Source: an uncultured Pseudomonadota bacterium (GTDB lineage Bacteria > Pseudomonadota > Gammaproteobacteria > Burkholderiales > JALYOK01). Taken from it: DNA of 64,000 bases. Within the stretch, counting starts at the first letter, position 1. Each line of letters starts with the position of its first letter. Of this stretch, positions 24,452-33,159 are shown piece after piece. A program made the position numbers and the translations under genes. The notes below the pieces were generated by a model, which did no database searches, was not told where the DNA came from, and saw only the letters and a program-made list of their open reading frames with translations. The stretch is from assembly GCA_902826775.1 (NCBI GenBank), contig CADEHE010000001.1:62001-126000 (forward strand), read 5' to 3'.

Positions 24452-25630
24452 ATGAAAATAGACCGCATTGAATCCCTGCACGCCAACGGCGCGTGGCGCA
24501 ATTTTGATTTCCTGAAGATCACCACCGACAACGGCATCGTCGGCTGGAGCGAATACAACGAGAGTTTCGGCGGGCAGGGCATTTCCTCGCTGATCGAACA
24601 TCTCGCGCCGCTGTTGATCGGCCAAGATCCGCGCAAGTACGAGGCGCACACGGCAATGATGTACGCGCGCCGGCGCACCGCCACCGGCGGGGCGATTCAT
24701 CAAGCGATGGCGGCAATCGAGAACGCGCTGATCGATATCAAGGCGAGAGCGCTCGGCATTCCGGTGTACGAACTCTTCGGCGGGCCGACGCGCGAAAAGA
24801 TTCGCCTTTACTGGTCGCACTGCGGCACGTACCGGGTGTGGGGCGAGAAAATGCAGATTCCGGTGGTGAGGACTTACGATGATGTGGTCAAGCTCGGCAA
24901 GGAAGTAGCGGCAAAAGGCTATTCGGCGCTGAAAACCAACGTGCTGCTGTTGAATGACAACAATCCCCGCGTGCGCAACGCCGGGTTCGGTAAGGGCGAC
25001 GGCTACCCCGATCTCAACCCCGATCGTTATGTGCTTAAGGCGATGCGCGAAGAATTGGCGGCGTTCCGCGAAGGCGCTGGCAAAGACATGGATATCTTGG
25101 TCGATTTGAATTTCAACTTTAAGACCGAAGGGTTCATGCAGATGGCCTATGCGATGGAACCGTTCGATTTATTCTGGGTCGAGATCGACACGCGCGACGC
25201 CAAGGCGCTGCGCTACATTCGCGACAAGACCAAGATCCCGGTCGCCTCGCTCGAATGCTTATACGGCCGGCGCGACTATCGGCCGTACTTCGAGAATGCG
25301 TCGGTCGATGTGTGCATCATCGATGTGCCGTGGAACGGCTTTGCCGAATCGGTCAAGATCGCCTCGATGGCGGAAGCGTTCGAAATGAATGTCGCGCCGC
25401 ATAATTTTTACGGGCATCTTTCCACCTTCATGAGCGCACACCTATCCGCGGTGGTGCCGAACTTGCGCATCATGGAAATCGATCCGGACCAAGTGCCGTG
25501 GCAGGACGATCTGTTCACGGTCAAGCCGAACATCAAGGATGGCTACATGTCGCTGCCTGAGGGGCCTGGCTGGGGCACGGCAGTGAACGAAGCCGCGGTA
25601 AAGGCGCACCCGCCCAAGGGCGATTGGTAG
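24452..25630 (+). CDS. mandelate racemase / muconate lactonizing enzyme-family protein
   Basis: A 392-residue enolase-superfamily enzyme. The N-terminal cap covers residues 1-110. Barrel residues: Lys161 (SALKTN), metal ligands Asp218 (LVDLNFN), Glu244 (WVEIDTR) and Glu268 (SLECLY), and His317 in APHNFYGHLS at the position of the general base in many acid-sugar dehydratases. It differs clearly from the other enolase-superfamily gene at 13744-14925. The substrate is unknown; sugar-acid dehydration is the likely type of reaction. No sugar transporter or regulator is adjacent. Confidence 0.84.
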   Translation: MKIDRIESLHANGAWRNFDFLKITTDNGIVGWSEYNESFGGQGISSLIEHLAPLLIGQDPRKYEAHTAMMYARRRTATGGAIHQAMAAIENALIDIKARALGIPVYELFGGPTREKIRLYWSHCGTYRVWGEKMQIPVVRTYDDVVKLGKEVAAKGYSALKTNVLLLNDNNPRVRNAGFGKGDGYPDLNPDRYVLKAMREELAAFREGAGKDMDILVDLNFNFKTEGFMQMAYAMEPFDLFWVEIDTRDAKALRYIRDKTKIPVASLECLYGRRDYRPYFENASVDVCIIDVPWNGFAESVKIASMAEAFEMNVAPHNFYGHLSTFMSAHLSAVVPNLRIMEIDPDQVPWQDDLFTVKPNIKDGYMSLPEGPGWGTAVNEAAVKAHPPKGDW

Positions 25631-25715
25631 AGACAACGGAAAGTGAGCGCGTTAAGGCGTGGCATTGCCGTAGAGCAGGGTTTGACGCACTTGTCTCTCT
25701 CCGTACTGACGCCAT

Positions 25716-25757
25716 AAAAAAATAGGGCGACGCAAGCTTTCGCAAGGCCGCCCCTAC
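25716..25757 (-). terminator. intrinsic terminator downstream of yceI
   Basis: Read on the minus strand, GGGCGGCC...CGCCC forms a stem with an inner helix around GCGAAAGCTTGC, followed by TATTTTTTTAT. It lies about 115 bp beyond the yceI stop and would end that transcript. Confidence 0.75.
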
Positions 25758-25808
25758 CGGGAAAGAGCCAATAAACCGGCGCAAAGCGCCGTGTGTCTTG
25801 CACGCAGC

Positions 25809-25864
25809 TGCGAAGGCCGCTTCGCGTCTTCTGTGTGACTTTGCGAAGGCCGCTTCGCGTCTTC
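25809..25864. repeat. two 23-bp direct repeats, each a hairpin, at the yceI 3' end
   Basis: TGCGAAGGCCGCTTCGCGTC followed by TTC occurs at 25809-25831 and 25842-25864, 33 bp apart. Each contains GCGAAG-GCCG-CTTCGC, a six-bp stem. TGCACGC and GCGTGCA bracket the pair. It is probably an mRNA 3'-end structure or a small palindromic repeat. Confidence 0.65.
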
Positions 25865-25872
25865 GCGTGCAG

Positions 25873-26472
25873 CTACTTCTTCTGTCGCAGCTCCGTTTCG
25901 ATGATGATGTCGATGGTGTCGGAGGTGAACGGCGCGTACAAACCGACGTCGAATTCGCTGCGGCGAATGCGCGTCTTTGCAGAAAACGAGGCGTACTGTG
26001 CCCCGGCGTAGGCCTTTATCATCTTTGCCAGCGGGTGCTCGCCAAGATAGTTGAACGTCGCATCCAGAACAACGGGCCGCGTTTTGCCTTTGATGGTGAG
26101 ATCGCCGGCGATCTGCAATGCCTTCGCCGCGGTTTGGCGCACCTCGGTGCTTTTGAAAGTGATCTTCGGATGCTTGGCGGCATCGAAAAACTCTTCTGAG
26201 CGCAGGTGCTCGTCCAGCTTGGCCACATCGGTATCGATGCTCGCCACATCGATAGTCACGCTGGCTCGACTGGCGCCCATCTTCGCGGCGTCGAACTCGA
26301 CTTCGCCGTCAAAACCATCAAAACGGCCGAACTGATTCGACATACCGAGATGGTTGTAGATGAATACGATTTTGGTGTGCTCTTTATCGAATGTGAACGT
26401 CTCGGCACCGGCGTTTCCCGCCGCGAAAAGGGTCGCTGTCAGCAAAAGAGCAGATCGTCCGCGAGCAAACAT
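25873..26472 (-). CDS. periplasmic YceI-family lipid-binding protein
   Basis: A 199-residue exported beta-barrel protein that binds isoprenoid-like lipids in characterised relatives. Signal peptide residues 1-23 (LLLTATLFAAGNAGA). Family hallmarks: FTFDKEHTKIVFIYNHLGMS, FDGEVEFDAAKM, VTIDVASIDT, SEEFFDAAKHPKITFKST, IAGDLTIKGKTRPVVLDATF and FSAKTRIRRSEFDVG. The LysR regulator gene is divergent, 99 bp away, and may control it. Confidence 0.87.
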   Translation of the reverse strand: MFARGRSALLLTATLFAAGNAGAETFTFDKEHTKIVFIYNHLGMSNQFGRFDGFDGEVEFDAAKMGASRASVTIDVASIDTDVAKLDEHLRSEEFFDAAKHPKITFKSTEVRQTAAKALQIAGDLTIKGKTRPVVLDATFNYLGEHPLAKMIKAYAGAQYASFSAKTRIRRSEFDVGLYAPFTSDTIDIIIETELRQKK

Positions 26473-26513
26473 TGCTATTTCGATTTCTTACAGATGAGGC
26501 GAGAATTATAAGC

Positions 26514-26527
26514 TTGCAATTGCGCAA
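26514..26527. promoter_or_regulatory. candidate LysR-type binding site between yceI and the regulator
   Basis: TTGCAATTGCGCAA has complementary ends TTGC/GCAA and sits in the 99-bp divergent promoter. It is longer than the T-N11-A core but similar in style to LysR boxes. The assignment rests on position only. Confidence 0.35.
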
Positions 26528-26571
26528 TAAAGTCTCGCACAATTACGAAAATAGCTCGCAAAACCGCGAAG

Positions 26572-27504
26572 ATGCTGGAAACCAAGGACCTGTTGTTGGT
26601 GCACGCACTGGCTAAAGCCAAGAGCGTTCGGCGCGCCGCGGAGACATTGCAGCTGCATCAATCAACGCTGTTTCGGCGCCTCGACGCACTCGAGCAGGAC
26701 TTGGGCGTGCGCATATTTGAGCGCATGCGCGAGGGCTACGCCCTCACACCTGCGGGCGAGCGCATGTGCGCATTGGCACAGCGCACACAGCAAGAGCTCG
26801 AAGACCTTGAACGGCACTTGCGGGGGCAGGACATGCGTCCGTACGGCAGCGTGCGCGTGACCACGACGGACACACTGGTCATGACGCACTTAACACCCAT
26901 CTTCGTCGCGTTTCGTCAGGCCCACCCTGAGATCGAATTGGAGATTAACATTTCCAATCAGATGCTGTTACTGACCAAGCGCGAAGCGGACGTCGCGATC
27001 CGACCAACCTTTCAAGCGCCGGAGAACTTGGTCGGCAAGAACCTGTTCACACTGGCGGTCGCCATCTACGCTGGCAAGCGCTATTTGCAGCGGCACCGGC
27101 GCATTGAAGATCTGGCGGCGCACCCGTGGATCGGTCCGGACGAAAGCCTTGCCCACGTGCGCTGGATTCGCGGCTTGCGCAAGAGCCATCCTAATCTCGC
27201 CATGCCTTATCGCCTAAATAGCGTGCTCGGCATGATGCAGGCAGCGAAAGCGGGTATGGGCCTGGCGATGCTGCCGTGCTATCTGGGCGACACTGAACCG
27301 GAACTGGTGCGCGTGCGCCCACCCACGCTCGAACCGGGCAATAGACTTTGGCTGCTCACTCATCCGGATCTGCGCCAAGTCGCGCGGGTGCGCGCGTTCT
27401 TTGATTTTGTCGGTGGCGAGCTCGCCAAACTGAAACCTCTGTTTGAGGGACGTATGGATGCGGCGGCGCCTAAGAACGGGCGGCCCGAGCGTACGAGCTC
27501 ATAG
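26572..27504 (+). CDS. LysR-family transcriptional regulator
   Basis: A 310-residue regulator. The winged helix-turn-helix is residues 1-60 (SVRRAAETLQLHQSTLFRRL, LGVRIFERMREGYALTPAGE); the effector-binding domain follows from about residue 90 (SVRVTTTDTLVMTHLTPIF, LAMLPCYLGDTEPELVRV). It is divergent from yceI. The HTH begins with the LLLVHALAKAKS style seen in regulators of small catabolic operons; the effector is unknown. The C-terminal tail after residue 290 is Arg/Gly/Pro rich and probably disordered. Confidence 0.87.
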   Translation: MLETKDLLLVHALAKAKSVRRAAETLQLHQSTLFRRLDALEQDLGVRIFERMREGYALTPAGERMCALAQRTQQELEDLERHLRGQDMRPYGSVRVTTTDTLVMTHLTPIFVAFRQAHPEIELEINISNQMLLLTKREADVAIRPTFQAPENLVGKNLFTLAVAIYAGKRYLQRHRRIEDLAAHPWIGPDESLAHVRWIRGLRKSHPNLAMPYRLNSVLGMMQAAKAGMGLAMLPCYLGDTEPELVRVRPPTLEPGNRLWLLTHPDLRQVARVRAFFDFVGGELAKLKPLFEGRMDAAAPKNGRPERTSS

Positions 27505-27642
27505 ACTCGCACCAAATGCCTAGCACCCTAATACTGCATAGAGCTAAGCCCTGTCTCTTAAATTTTGAGAGATATGTAGAGGTATCCCATTAGCAGTATC
27601 AGTCAATGCGCGCGAAAGCAAGCGATTTTCTTTTGTGCCAGA

Positions 27643-28179
27643 ATGCGCTTCATGGGTGCACAAGACATTGCTATCCGTTTAGCGCGCGAGGACGACGCCG
27701 ATGAGATCGCGCGCATGTCGCGCGATTTAATTGAGTCGGGGCTCGGTTGGTCCTGGACGTCTCCGCGCGTGCGCAAAGCTATTGCGCATCGCGACACGCT
27801 AAGCGTGGTGGCGTATCGGGAAAGCGGCAACCTCAAAGCCGAGCAAGCGCCCATGCTCGCGTTCGCAATTGCTTACTTCGGCGACGAGCAGGCGCACTTG
27901 AATTTGCTGGCGGTCCACCCGGAGCAACAACGACACGGCATCGGCAAGCGCCTCGTGACATGGGTGACGGAATCGGCCTTGGTCGCGGGAATCCGCACTG
28001 TCAACCTGGAACTACGGTTGCGCAACGCAACGGGCCGCAGCTTTTATCGCGCACTCGGCTTTAAGGATACGGCGCTAGTGCCGAACTACTACCGCGGCGT
28101 CGAAACCGCGGTGCGCATGTCGCGTGATATCACGCTGCGCAGCCCAACCTCCGAGCGCGGCATATGGCGACCCTCGTAA
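27643..28179 (+). CDS. GNAT-family N-acetyltransferase
   Basis: A 178-residue GNAT protein. The acetyl-CoA pyrophosphate loop is EQQRHGIGKRLV, preceded by LNLLAVHP (motif A); RNATGRSFYRALGF is motif B. Target unknown. A second ATG at 27652 is an alternative start. The 3' end overlaps the NHL gene by 16 bp, so the two are probably translated together. Confidence 0.8.
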   Translation: MRFMGAQDIAIRLAREDDADEIARMSRDLIESGLGWSWTSPRVRKAIAHRDTLSVVAYRESGNLKAEQAPMLAFAIAYFGDEQAHLNLLAVHPEQQRHGIGKRLVTWVTESALVAGIRTVNLELRLRNATGRSFYRALGFKDTALVPNYYRGVETAVRMSRDITLRSPTSERGIWRPS

Positions 28180-29144
28180 GTTCGGGCGCATACGTCTACG
28201 AGGAACTCGCCGGCTGGGATAAGCTGCCCGAGGGTTGGTCATACCGCGACGTGGCCGGTGTGGCAGTCGACAGCAAAGATCAAGTCTACGTTTTCAATCG
28301 CGGGCGCCATCCGGTCATCGTTTACGATCGCCACGGCAACTTCTTGCGTTCGTGGGGCGAGGGCCAATTTACCCGCGCGCATGGCATCCATATCGGCCCG
28401 GACGATTCGCTGTATTTGACCGACGATCAGCACCAAACGGTGCGCAAGTTCACGCCCGAAGGCAAGCTGCTGCTCACCCTCGGCATTCCTGGCCAAGCCG
28501 CGCCCTACATGAGCGGCGTGCCATTTTGCCAATGCACGCACACGGCGCTGTCCACGCGCGGCGATATTTACGTCAGCGACGGCTACTGCAACGCGCGCGT
28601 GCACAAATTCTCGCCGGACGGCAAGCTGCTGTTCTCGTGGGGCGAGCCGGGTACCGGTCCGGGAGAGTTCAATATCCCGCACAACATCGTTTGCGACGAA
28701 GACGATTACGTGTACGTTGCCGACCGCGAAAATCACCGTGTGCAAGTGTTCGACAAGCATGGCAAGTACGCCGGCCAGTGGAACCATCTGCATCGTCCGT
28801 GCGCGCTGCACCTAGGCCACGCTGGCCACGCAAACAAGAATTCGCTCTGTTACGTCGGCGAGTTGGGCCCGCAAATGGACGTCAACAAAAACGTGCCGAA
28901 TTGCGGGCCGCGTGTGAGCATCGTCACCAGTAAAGGCGAGATTCTCGCGCGGCTCGGCGACATCCGGGGTGGCGAGGCCCCTGGGCAGTTCATTGCGCCG
29001 CACGGCATCGCCATCGATTCACATGGCGACATTTACGTCGGCGAAGTTTCCAACACCTTTTGGGGTTTGCAGGGCAACCTGATTCAAAACCCGCGCGACT
29101 TGCGCTGTCTGCGCAAGTGGGTGCGTGTCGCGCCCAGCCAGTAG
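28164..29144 (+). CDS. NHL-repeat beta-propeller protein
   Basis: A 326-residue protein with about six NHL blades: VAGVAVDSKDQVYVFNRG, HGIHIGPDDSLYLTD, THTALSTRGDIYVSDGYCNA, HNIVCDEDDYVYVADRENHR and HGIAIDSHGDIYVGEVSNTF among them. Similar proteins are annotated as peptidyl-alpha-hydroxyglycine lyase-like or 6-bladed propellers. No signal peptide is seen. Function is not assignable; it may bind or hydrolyse a small molecule. Four genes from GNAT to the next secreted protein run in the same direction with small gaps. Confidence 0.8.
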   Translation: MATLVSSGAYVYEELAGWDKLPEGWSYRDVAGVAVDSKDQVYVFNRGRHPVIVYDRHGNFLRSWGEGQFTRAHGIHIGPDDSLYLTDDQHQTVRKFTPEGKLLLTLGIPGQAAPYMSGVPFCQCTHTALSTRGDIYVSDGYCNARVHKFSPDGKLLFSWGEPGTGPGEFNIPHNIVCDEDDYVYVADRENHRVQVFDKHGKYAGQWNHLHRPCALHLGHAGHANKNSLCYVGELGPQMDVNKNVPNCGPRVSIVTSKGEILARLGDIRGGEAPGQFIAPHGIAIDSHGDIYVGEVSNTFWGLQGNLIQNPRDLRCLRKWVRVAPSQ

Positions 29145-29149
29145 ACGCG

Positions 29150-30298
29150 ATGCGCACGCTTTTCGCCCAGCTTCTAGCGCTGGCGTTACTGTTTGCAAGC
29201 AACTTTGCGCACGCGGCGCAAACCGACGAGTTTCTCGCCGGCTACGTCAGCGCGATTCTCGAGCAAGACCTCAAATGGCCGGCCAACAGCTACAGACTGC
29301 GCGTGCAACAAGGCGCGGCAACAGTCACGCTGCTGGACGCGAAACTCGACGTCACCGCAGCTGCCGAAGACTCACGCATCGCACAGGCTAAGGCGCGGCT
29401 GGCCGAGATCCCCAGCTTGCGCAGTGTGGCCGTGCTCGCACCGCCGCGCGCGCCCACTGCTCCGGCAAAGGGCTTCTGGCGCGGCATTGGCGAGCGCACG
29501 GCGAGCGCGCTCGGCGTCAGCGGCGAAGCGGATAGCTTTCCCAGCGGCGACGTGTTCCAACCGCTGCTGGCCGATGAAAAACAGCCACAATTCTTCGTCA
29601 GCGCGCGCCACTACGACACGCCGCAAGGCAACACCACATTCGGCGCGGTGGCCTACGGCGAAACCTTTGGGCTGCTGCGCATCCGCGGCATGGGCAGCGA
29701 TGATCGCGAAGGCCTGCAGTTCAGTGTTGCCGGCGCGCTGTTCGCGCAGTTCGACCTAGAGTCGCCCTCTAGCGATTTGGTCAACGCCGACTACACCATC
29801 GGCGTGCAGGCGACGTATCGCCGCAACGCGACCGGCGCGCGTATTCGCCTTTACCACCAAAGCTCGCACTTGGGCGACGAGTTTCTGTTGCGCGTGAAAC
29901 CGGAGCGTATCAATTTGAGTTTCGAGTCGCTCGAAGCGCTCGTTTCGCGGCAGTGGAACGAGGACCGCTGGCGCGTTTATGCAGGCGGGGAGTACATGTT
30001 GCGGCGCGAGCCGGAAGATCTCAAACCGGGCATGTTGCACTTGGGCGTAGAGTACTACGGCCATGATCCGGTGTTGCTCAACGGCCGCTTCGTTGCCGGC
30101 ATCGATATGAAGAGTTACGAAGAGAACGACTGGCAGGTGGGGCGTTCTGTCAAGGCCGGCTTGCAGTTCGGCGGTCTCGGTCCAGGCGGGCGGCATGTAC
30201 GTGTGCTGGGCGAAGCGTACCGCGGCTTCGCGCCGCATGGCCAGTTCTACACGGAAAAAGTCGATTACTGGGGCTTAGGTTTGTACTTGGGATTCTAG
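29150..30298 (+). CDS. DUF1207-family outer-membrane-type protein
   Basis: A 382-residue exported protein starting at 29150, with signal peptide residues 1-20 (LLALALLFASNFAHAA). Residues 25-95 resemble a BON-like alpha/beta segment; residues 110-382 carry the DUF1207 pattern: FQPLLADEKQPQFFVSARHY, SFPSGDVFQPLL, RIRLYHQSSHLGDEFLL, LHLGVEYYGHDPV and a terminal YWGLGLYLGF ending in Phe. Alternating aromatic strands suggest a beta-barrel. No function is known for the family. Confidence 0.75.
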   Translation: MRTLFAQLLALALLFASNFAHAAQTDEFLAGYVSAILEQDLKWPANSYRLRVQQGAATVTLLDAKLDVTAAAEDSRIAQAKARLAEIPSLRSVAVLAPPRAPTAPAKGFWRGIGERTASALGVSGEADSFPSGDVFQPLLADEKQPQFFVSARHYDTPQGNTTFGAVAYGETFGLLRIRGMGSDDREGLQFSVAGALFAQFDLESPSSDLVNADYTIGVQATYRRNATGARIRLYHQSSHLGDEFLLRVKPERINLSFESLEALVSRQWNEDRWRVYAGGEYMLRREPEDLKPGMLHLGVEYYGHDPVLLNGRFVAGIDMKSYEENDWQVGRSVKAGLQFGGLGPGGRHVRVLGEAYRGFAPHGQFYTEKVDYWGLGLYLGF

Positions 30299-30309
30299 TG
30301 AGGGATGGT

Positions 30310-31065
30310 ATGCGGCGCTTAATTTGCTTGATGTTGGCACTGTGTTGCGCATTCGGTGCGCATGCGCAAAGCGCAAAGACACTCAAGGCGCGAGAACTTG
30401 TCGGCATGCACGACTTTCGCGCCGTGATCGCAAACGGCAATCTGTATTCGAAATCTGAATGGTTAGTCGCGGCGCGCGAACTGCTCAAGAAAGAAGGCAA
30501 GACGCGCGGCTTCGGTGCCGACTGGGCGCCGAGCCACCCTTTGTGGCAGCGCGCCGAGGCTACGCTCATGCAACCCTACCAAGCCGAGGTACGGAAACGC
30601 TTCGAGGCGCTCGCGTGGATGAAACCGCAGTTCGTCGCCATCATCGAACGCGATTTCAGCGAAGCCGACGTCGACGCGCTAATCGCTCACTTCAAGACCG
30701 ACGAAGGCGCCCAGCAGCTGCGCATGCTCGATCACGCGCTGGCCAATAACGTACTCGGCACGTTCAGCTTGACGTATCGGCTGAAAACCGATGTACCCGG
30801 CGCCGAAGCGGAACTCAAGCGCACGCAGGAGATGTTCTACCGCGGCGAAGAAGCGATGATCTTCGAAGTGGTGAATAGCCCCGCAGGCATCCAATTCGCC
30901 TTTTCGCAGCACGGCAAGAAATACACCTACGACATCGTCACCAACATGACTCTGTTGTTCGTGCGCCAACTGCAAGACGAAACCGCGCAGATTCCGGGTT
31001 TGCTGCAGCGCATGCTGCCGCAGGCGCAAACCGCGCTCGACGCGTACGCGCAAAGCACCCGCTAG
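30310..31065 (+). CDS. uncharacterised exported helical protein
   Basis: A 251-residue protein. The ATG at 30310 is chosen because of GAGGG just upstream and the signal peptide MRRLICLMLALCCAFGAHAQ; a GTG overlapping the previous stop is possible. The mature part is helical (FSEADVDALIAHFKTDEGAQ recalls DUF2059-like periplasmic proteins). No catalytic motif is visible. Only 11 bp separates it from the DUF1207 gene, so both may act in the envelope. Confidence 0.68.
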   Translation: MRRLICLMLALCCAFGAHAQSAKTLKARELVGMHDFRAVIANGNLYSKSEWLVAARELLKKEGKTRGFGADWAPSHPLWQRAEATLMQPYQAEVRKRFEALAWMKPQFVAIIERDFSEADVDALIAHFKTDEGAQQLRMLDHALANNVLGTFSLTYRLKTDVPGAEAELKRTQEMFYRGEEAMIFEVVNSPAGIQFAFSQHGKKYTYDIVTNMTLLFVRQLQDETAQIPGLLQRMLPQAQTALDAYAQSTR

Positions 31066-31084
31066 CCGGGCGGGCCGCGCCGCG

Positions 31085-32014
31085 ATGAATCTGCTATTGC
31101 TATGCCGCGCCGAACCGCTGTCGCGCTGGCAGCAACCGCTGACGCAGCGCCTGCAGCACGACCGGCTGATCGTCAATGCGGCGCAATGCGCGCCGGAGAG
31201 CATCGATGCCGTTATCGCCGATTCCCCGCCACAGGGCATTTGGCAGCAATTTCCAAACTTGCGCTTAATCCAATCGCTCTGGATGGGTGTGGATCGCTGG
31301 CTAAACGATCCTTCGCTACCCGCCCACGTTCCGGTCGCGCGCATGATCGATCCGGACATGGTCACCGCGATGACCGAAACGGTGCTTGCGCACGTGCTGC
31401 ATGTTCACTTGCGCCATGACGACATGCGCCGCCAGCAAGGCGAGCGGCACTGGGAGGAGATCTACAATCCGGTGGCGGCGAAACGCACTGTTGGCATCAT
31501 GGGGTTAGGCTCGCTCGGTACGGTGGCTTCGCGTGCATTGACGAATCTTGGCTTTGCGGTGAGCGGTTGGAGCAGAAGGCCAAAGATACTCGACGGTGTG
31601 CGCTGCTATGCAGGCACCGAGCAACTCGCAGAATTCCTGGCTGCGAATGAGATTCTCGTGTGTTTATTGCCGTTGACACGCGCCACGCGCGGCATTGTGA
31701 ATGCCGAATTCTTGCGGCGCATGCGCCCGGGCTCGGTCTTCATCAATCTGGGTCGAGGGGCGCATGTGGTGGAAAGCGATCTGCTGCAGGCGCTCGACCA
31801 CGGCCATCTGCGGCATGCGATCTTAGATGTATTCGAGCACGAGCCGCTGCCGCGCGAGCATCGCTTTTGGACACATCCGCGCGTGAGCGTTTCGCCGCAT
31901 TCGGCTTCGATGGCGAATCCCGAGTCGGCATCGGATTTCGTCGCGGAGAATTTGCGCCGGCTACGCGCAGGCCAGCCGCTGTTGGGTATTGTCGATCGCG
32001 CTGCGGAATACTAG
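31085..32014 (+). CDS. ghrA: D-2-hydroxyacid dehydrogenase, glyoxylate/hydroxypyruvate reductase A type
   Basis: A 309-residue NAD(P)H-dependent reductase of glyoxylate or hydroxypyruvate. Rossmann motif GIMGLGSLGTVAS; catalytic Arg in FINLGRGAHVV, Glu in VFEHEPLP and His in VSPHSASMANP. The substrate loop LIQSLWMGVDRW is typical of the GhrA branch. Start ATG 31085. It is followed 82 bp later by an LDH2-type dehydrogenase on the same strand. Confidence 0.84.
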   Translation: MNLLLLCRAEPLSRWQQPLTQRLQHDRLIVNAAQCAPESIDAVIADSPPQGIWQQFPNLRLIQSLWMGVDRWLNDPSLPAHVPVARMIDPDMVTAMTETVLAHVLHVHLRHDDMRRQQGERHWEEIYNPVAAKRTVGIMGLGSLGTVASRALTNLGFAVSGWSRRPKILDGVRCYAGTEQLAEFLAANEILVCLLPLTRATRGIVNAEFLRRMRPGSVFINLGRGAHVVESDLLQALDHGHLRHAILDVFEHEPLPREHRFWTHPRVSVSPHSASMANPESASDFVAENLRRLRAGQPLLGIVDRAAEY

Positions 32015-32096
32015 AGAAAATTATCTACGAACAAATTCTTGCGCCAGCCGAGGCCGATGTTAGCCTACGCGCTGTCGCCCTTCTAGTGCCCAAGAA

Positions 32097-33152
32097 ATGA
32101 CTCCCCGCTTCTCTGTCAATGCACTTTCTAAGCTTGCGTTCGATTTGCTTTGCAGCGCCGGATTGCCCGCACCGCGCGCCCGCGTTCACGCCGACACTTT
32201 GCTAGAAGCAGATTTGCTCGGCCACGATACTCATGGACTGGCGTTGTTGCCGGCGCATTTGAACGAACTCGTCTCAGGCGGCATGGCCCGGGACGGCGAA
32301 CCGGAAGTGATTTCCGATCGCGGTGCGTGCGTTGCATGGGACGGCAAACGTATGTCAGGTCCGTGGCTGGTGAGCCAAGCAACCGATCTGGCAATCGAGC
32401 GCGCAAGGCGCTACGGCACATGCACCATTGTGATCGCGCGCACACACCACATCGCGTGCCTTGCCGCGTTCCTACGTCGCGTCACCGACCAGGGCTTGAT
32501 GATGCTGGTGATGTCGGCCGATCCGTGCAACGAAAACGTTGCGCCGCACGGCGGCAAAGTCGGCGTGGTGTCGCCGAACCCCATCGCCGCAGGCATTCCC
32601 ACACAGGGCGAACCGATTCTGATCGACGTGTCTACCTCCATCACAACCAACGGCATGACGCAGCGCTTGCAAGCCGAAGGCAAGCGTTTTCCGGGCGAGT
32701 GGTTGGTCGATGCGGATGGTCAGCTCACGAACGATCCGAACGCCATGTTCGCGCAACCTAAAGGTGCGCTGCTGCCGCTCGGTGGTTTGCAGAGCGGCCA
32801 TAAGGGCTACGCGCTTTCCTTGCTGGTCGAAGCGCTCACCAATGGACTTGCCGGCCACGGTCGAGTGAAACCGCGCGAGGGTTGGGGCGGCACCGCGTTC
32901 ATTGAAGTGTTCGATCCGGATGCGTTCGGCGGCGGCACGGAATTCTTGCGCGAGACGACGCATCTCGCCGAACTTTGCCGCGCCAGCACGCCGCGCGATC
33001 CCACTCACCCGGTGCGCATGCCCGGTGAAGCGGCTGCGCAACGCAAAGCGCGTCAATTGCACGCGGGCGTCGCGCTTTACCCAACGATTCTTCCGGCGAT
33101 AAGACCTTGGGCGGAAAAATTCAGAGTCGAACTGCCGCAACCGCTGCCGTGA
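32097..33152 (+). CDS. malate/L-lactate dehydrogenase family (LDH2) oxidoreductase
   Basis: A 351-residue member of the LDH2/YlbC/sulfolactate dehydrogenase family, an NAD(P) fold distinct from classic lactate dehydrogenases. Key stretches: LLEADLLGHDTHGLALLPAH with the His-containing motif, IVIARTHHIACLAAFLRR, GKVGVVSPNPIAAGIPT, LPLGGLQSGHKGYALSLLVE. It likely reduces or oxidises a 2-keto/2-hydroxy acid. Neighbouring ghrA points to hydroxy-acid metabolism; the true substrate is unknown. Confidence 0.83.
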   Translation: MTPRFSVNALSKLAFDLLCSAGLPAPRARVHADTLLEADLLGHDTHGLALLPAHLNELVSGGMARDGEPEVISDRGACVAWDGKRMSGPWLVSQATDLAIERARRYGTCTIVIARTHHIACLAAFLRRVTDQGLMMLVMSADPCNENVAPHGGKVGVVSPNPIAAGIPTQGEPILIDVSTSITTNGMTQRLQAEGKRFPGEWLVDADGQLTNDPNAMFAQPKGALLPLGGLQSGHKGYALSLLVEALTNGLAGHGRVKPREGWGGTAFIEVFDPDAFGGGTEFLRETTHLAELCRASTPRDPTHPVRMPGEAAAQRKARQLHAGVALYPTILPAIRPWAEKFRVELPQPLP

Positions 33153-33159
33153 GTTCGCG

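Noticed and set aside
25793..26011. Plus-strand frame with repeated RRPLRVF peptides
   Set aside because: The repetition comes from the 23-bp DNA repeats and the frame lies antisense to yceI.
27541..27600. CTGTCTCTT followed by a short inverted repeat, like an outer end of an IS4-type element
   Set aside because: Only nine bases match the known end, there is no partner end, transposase or target duplication nearby.
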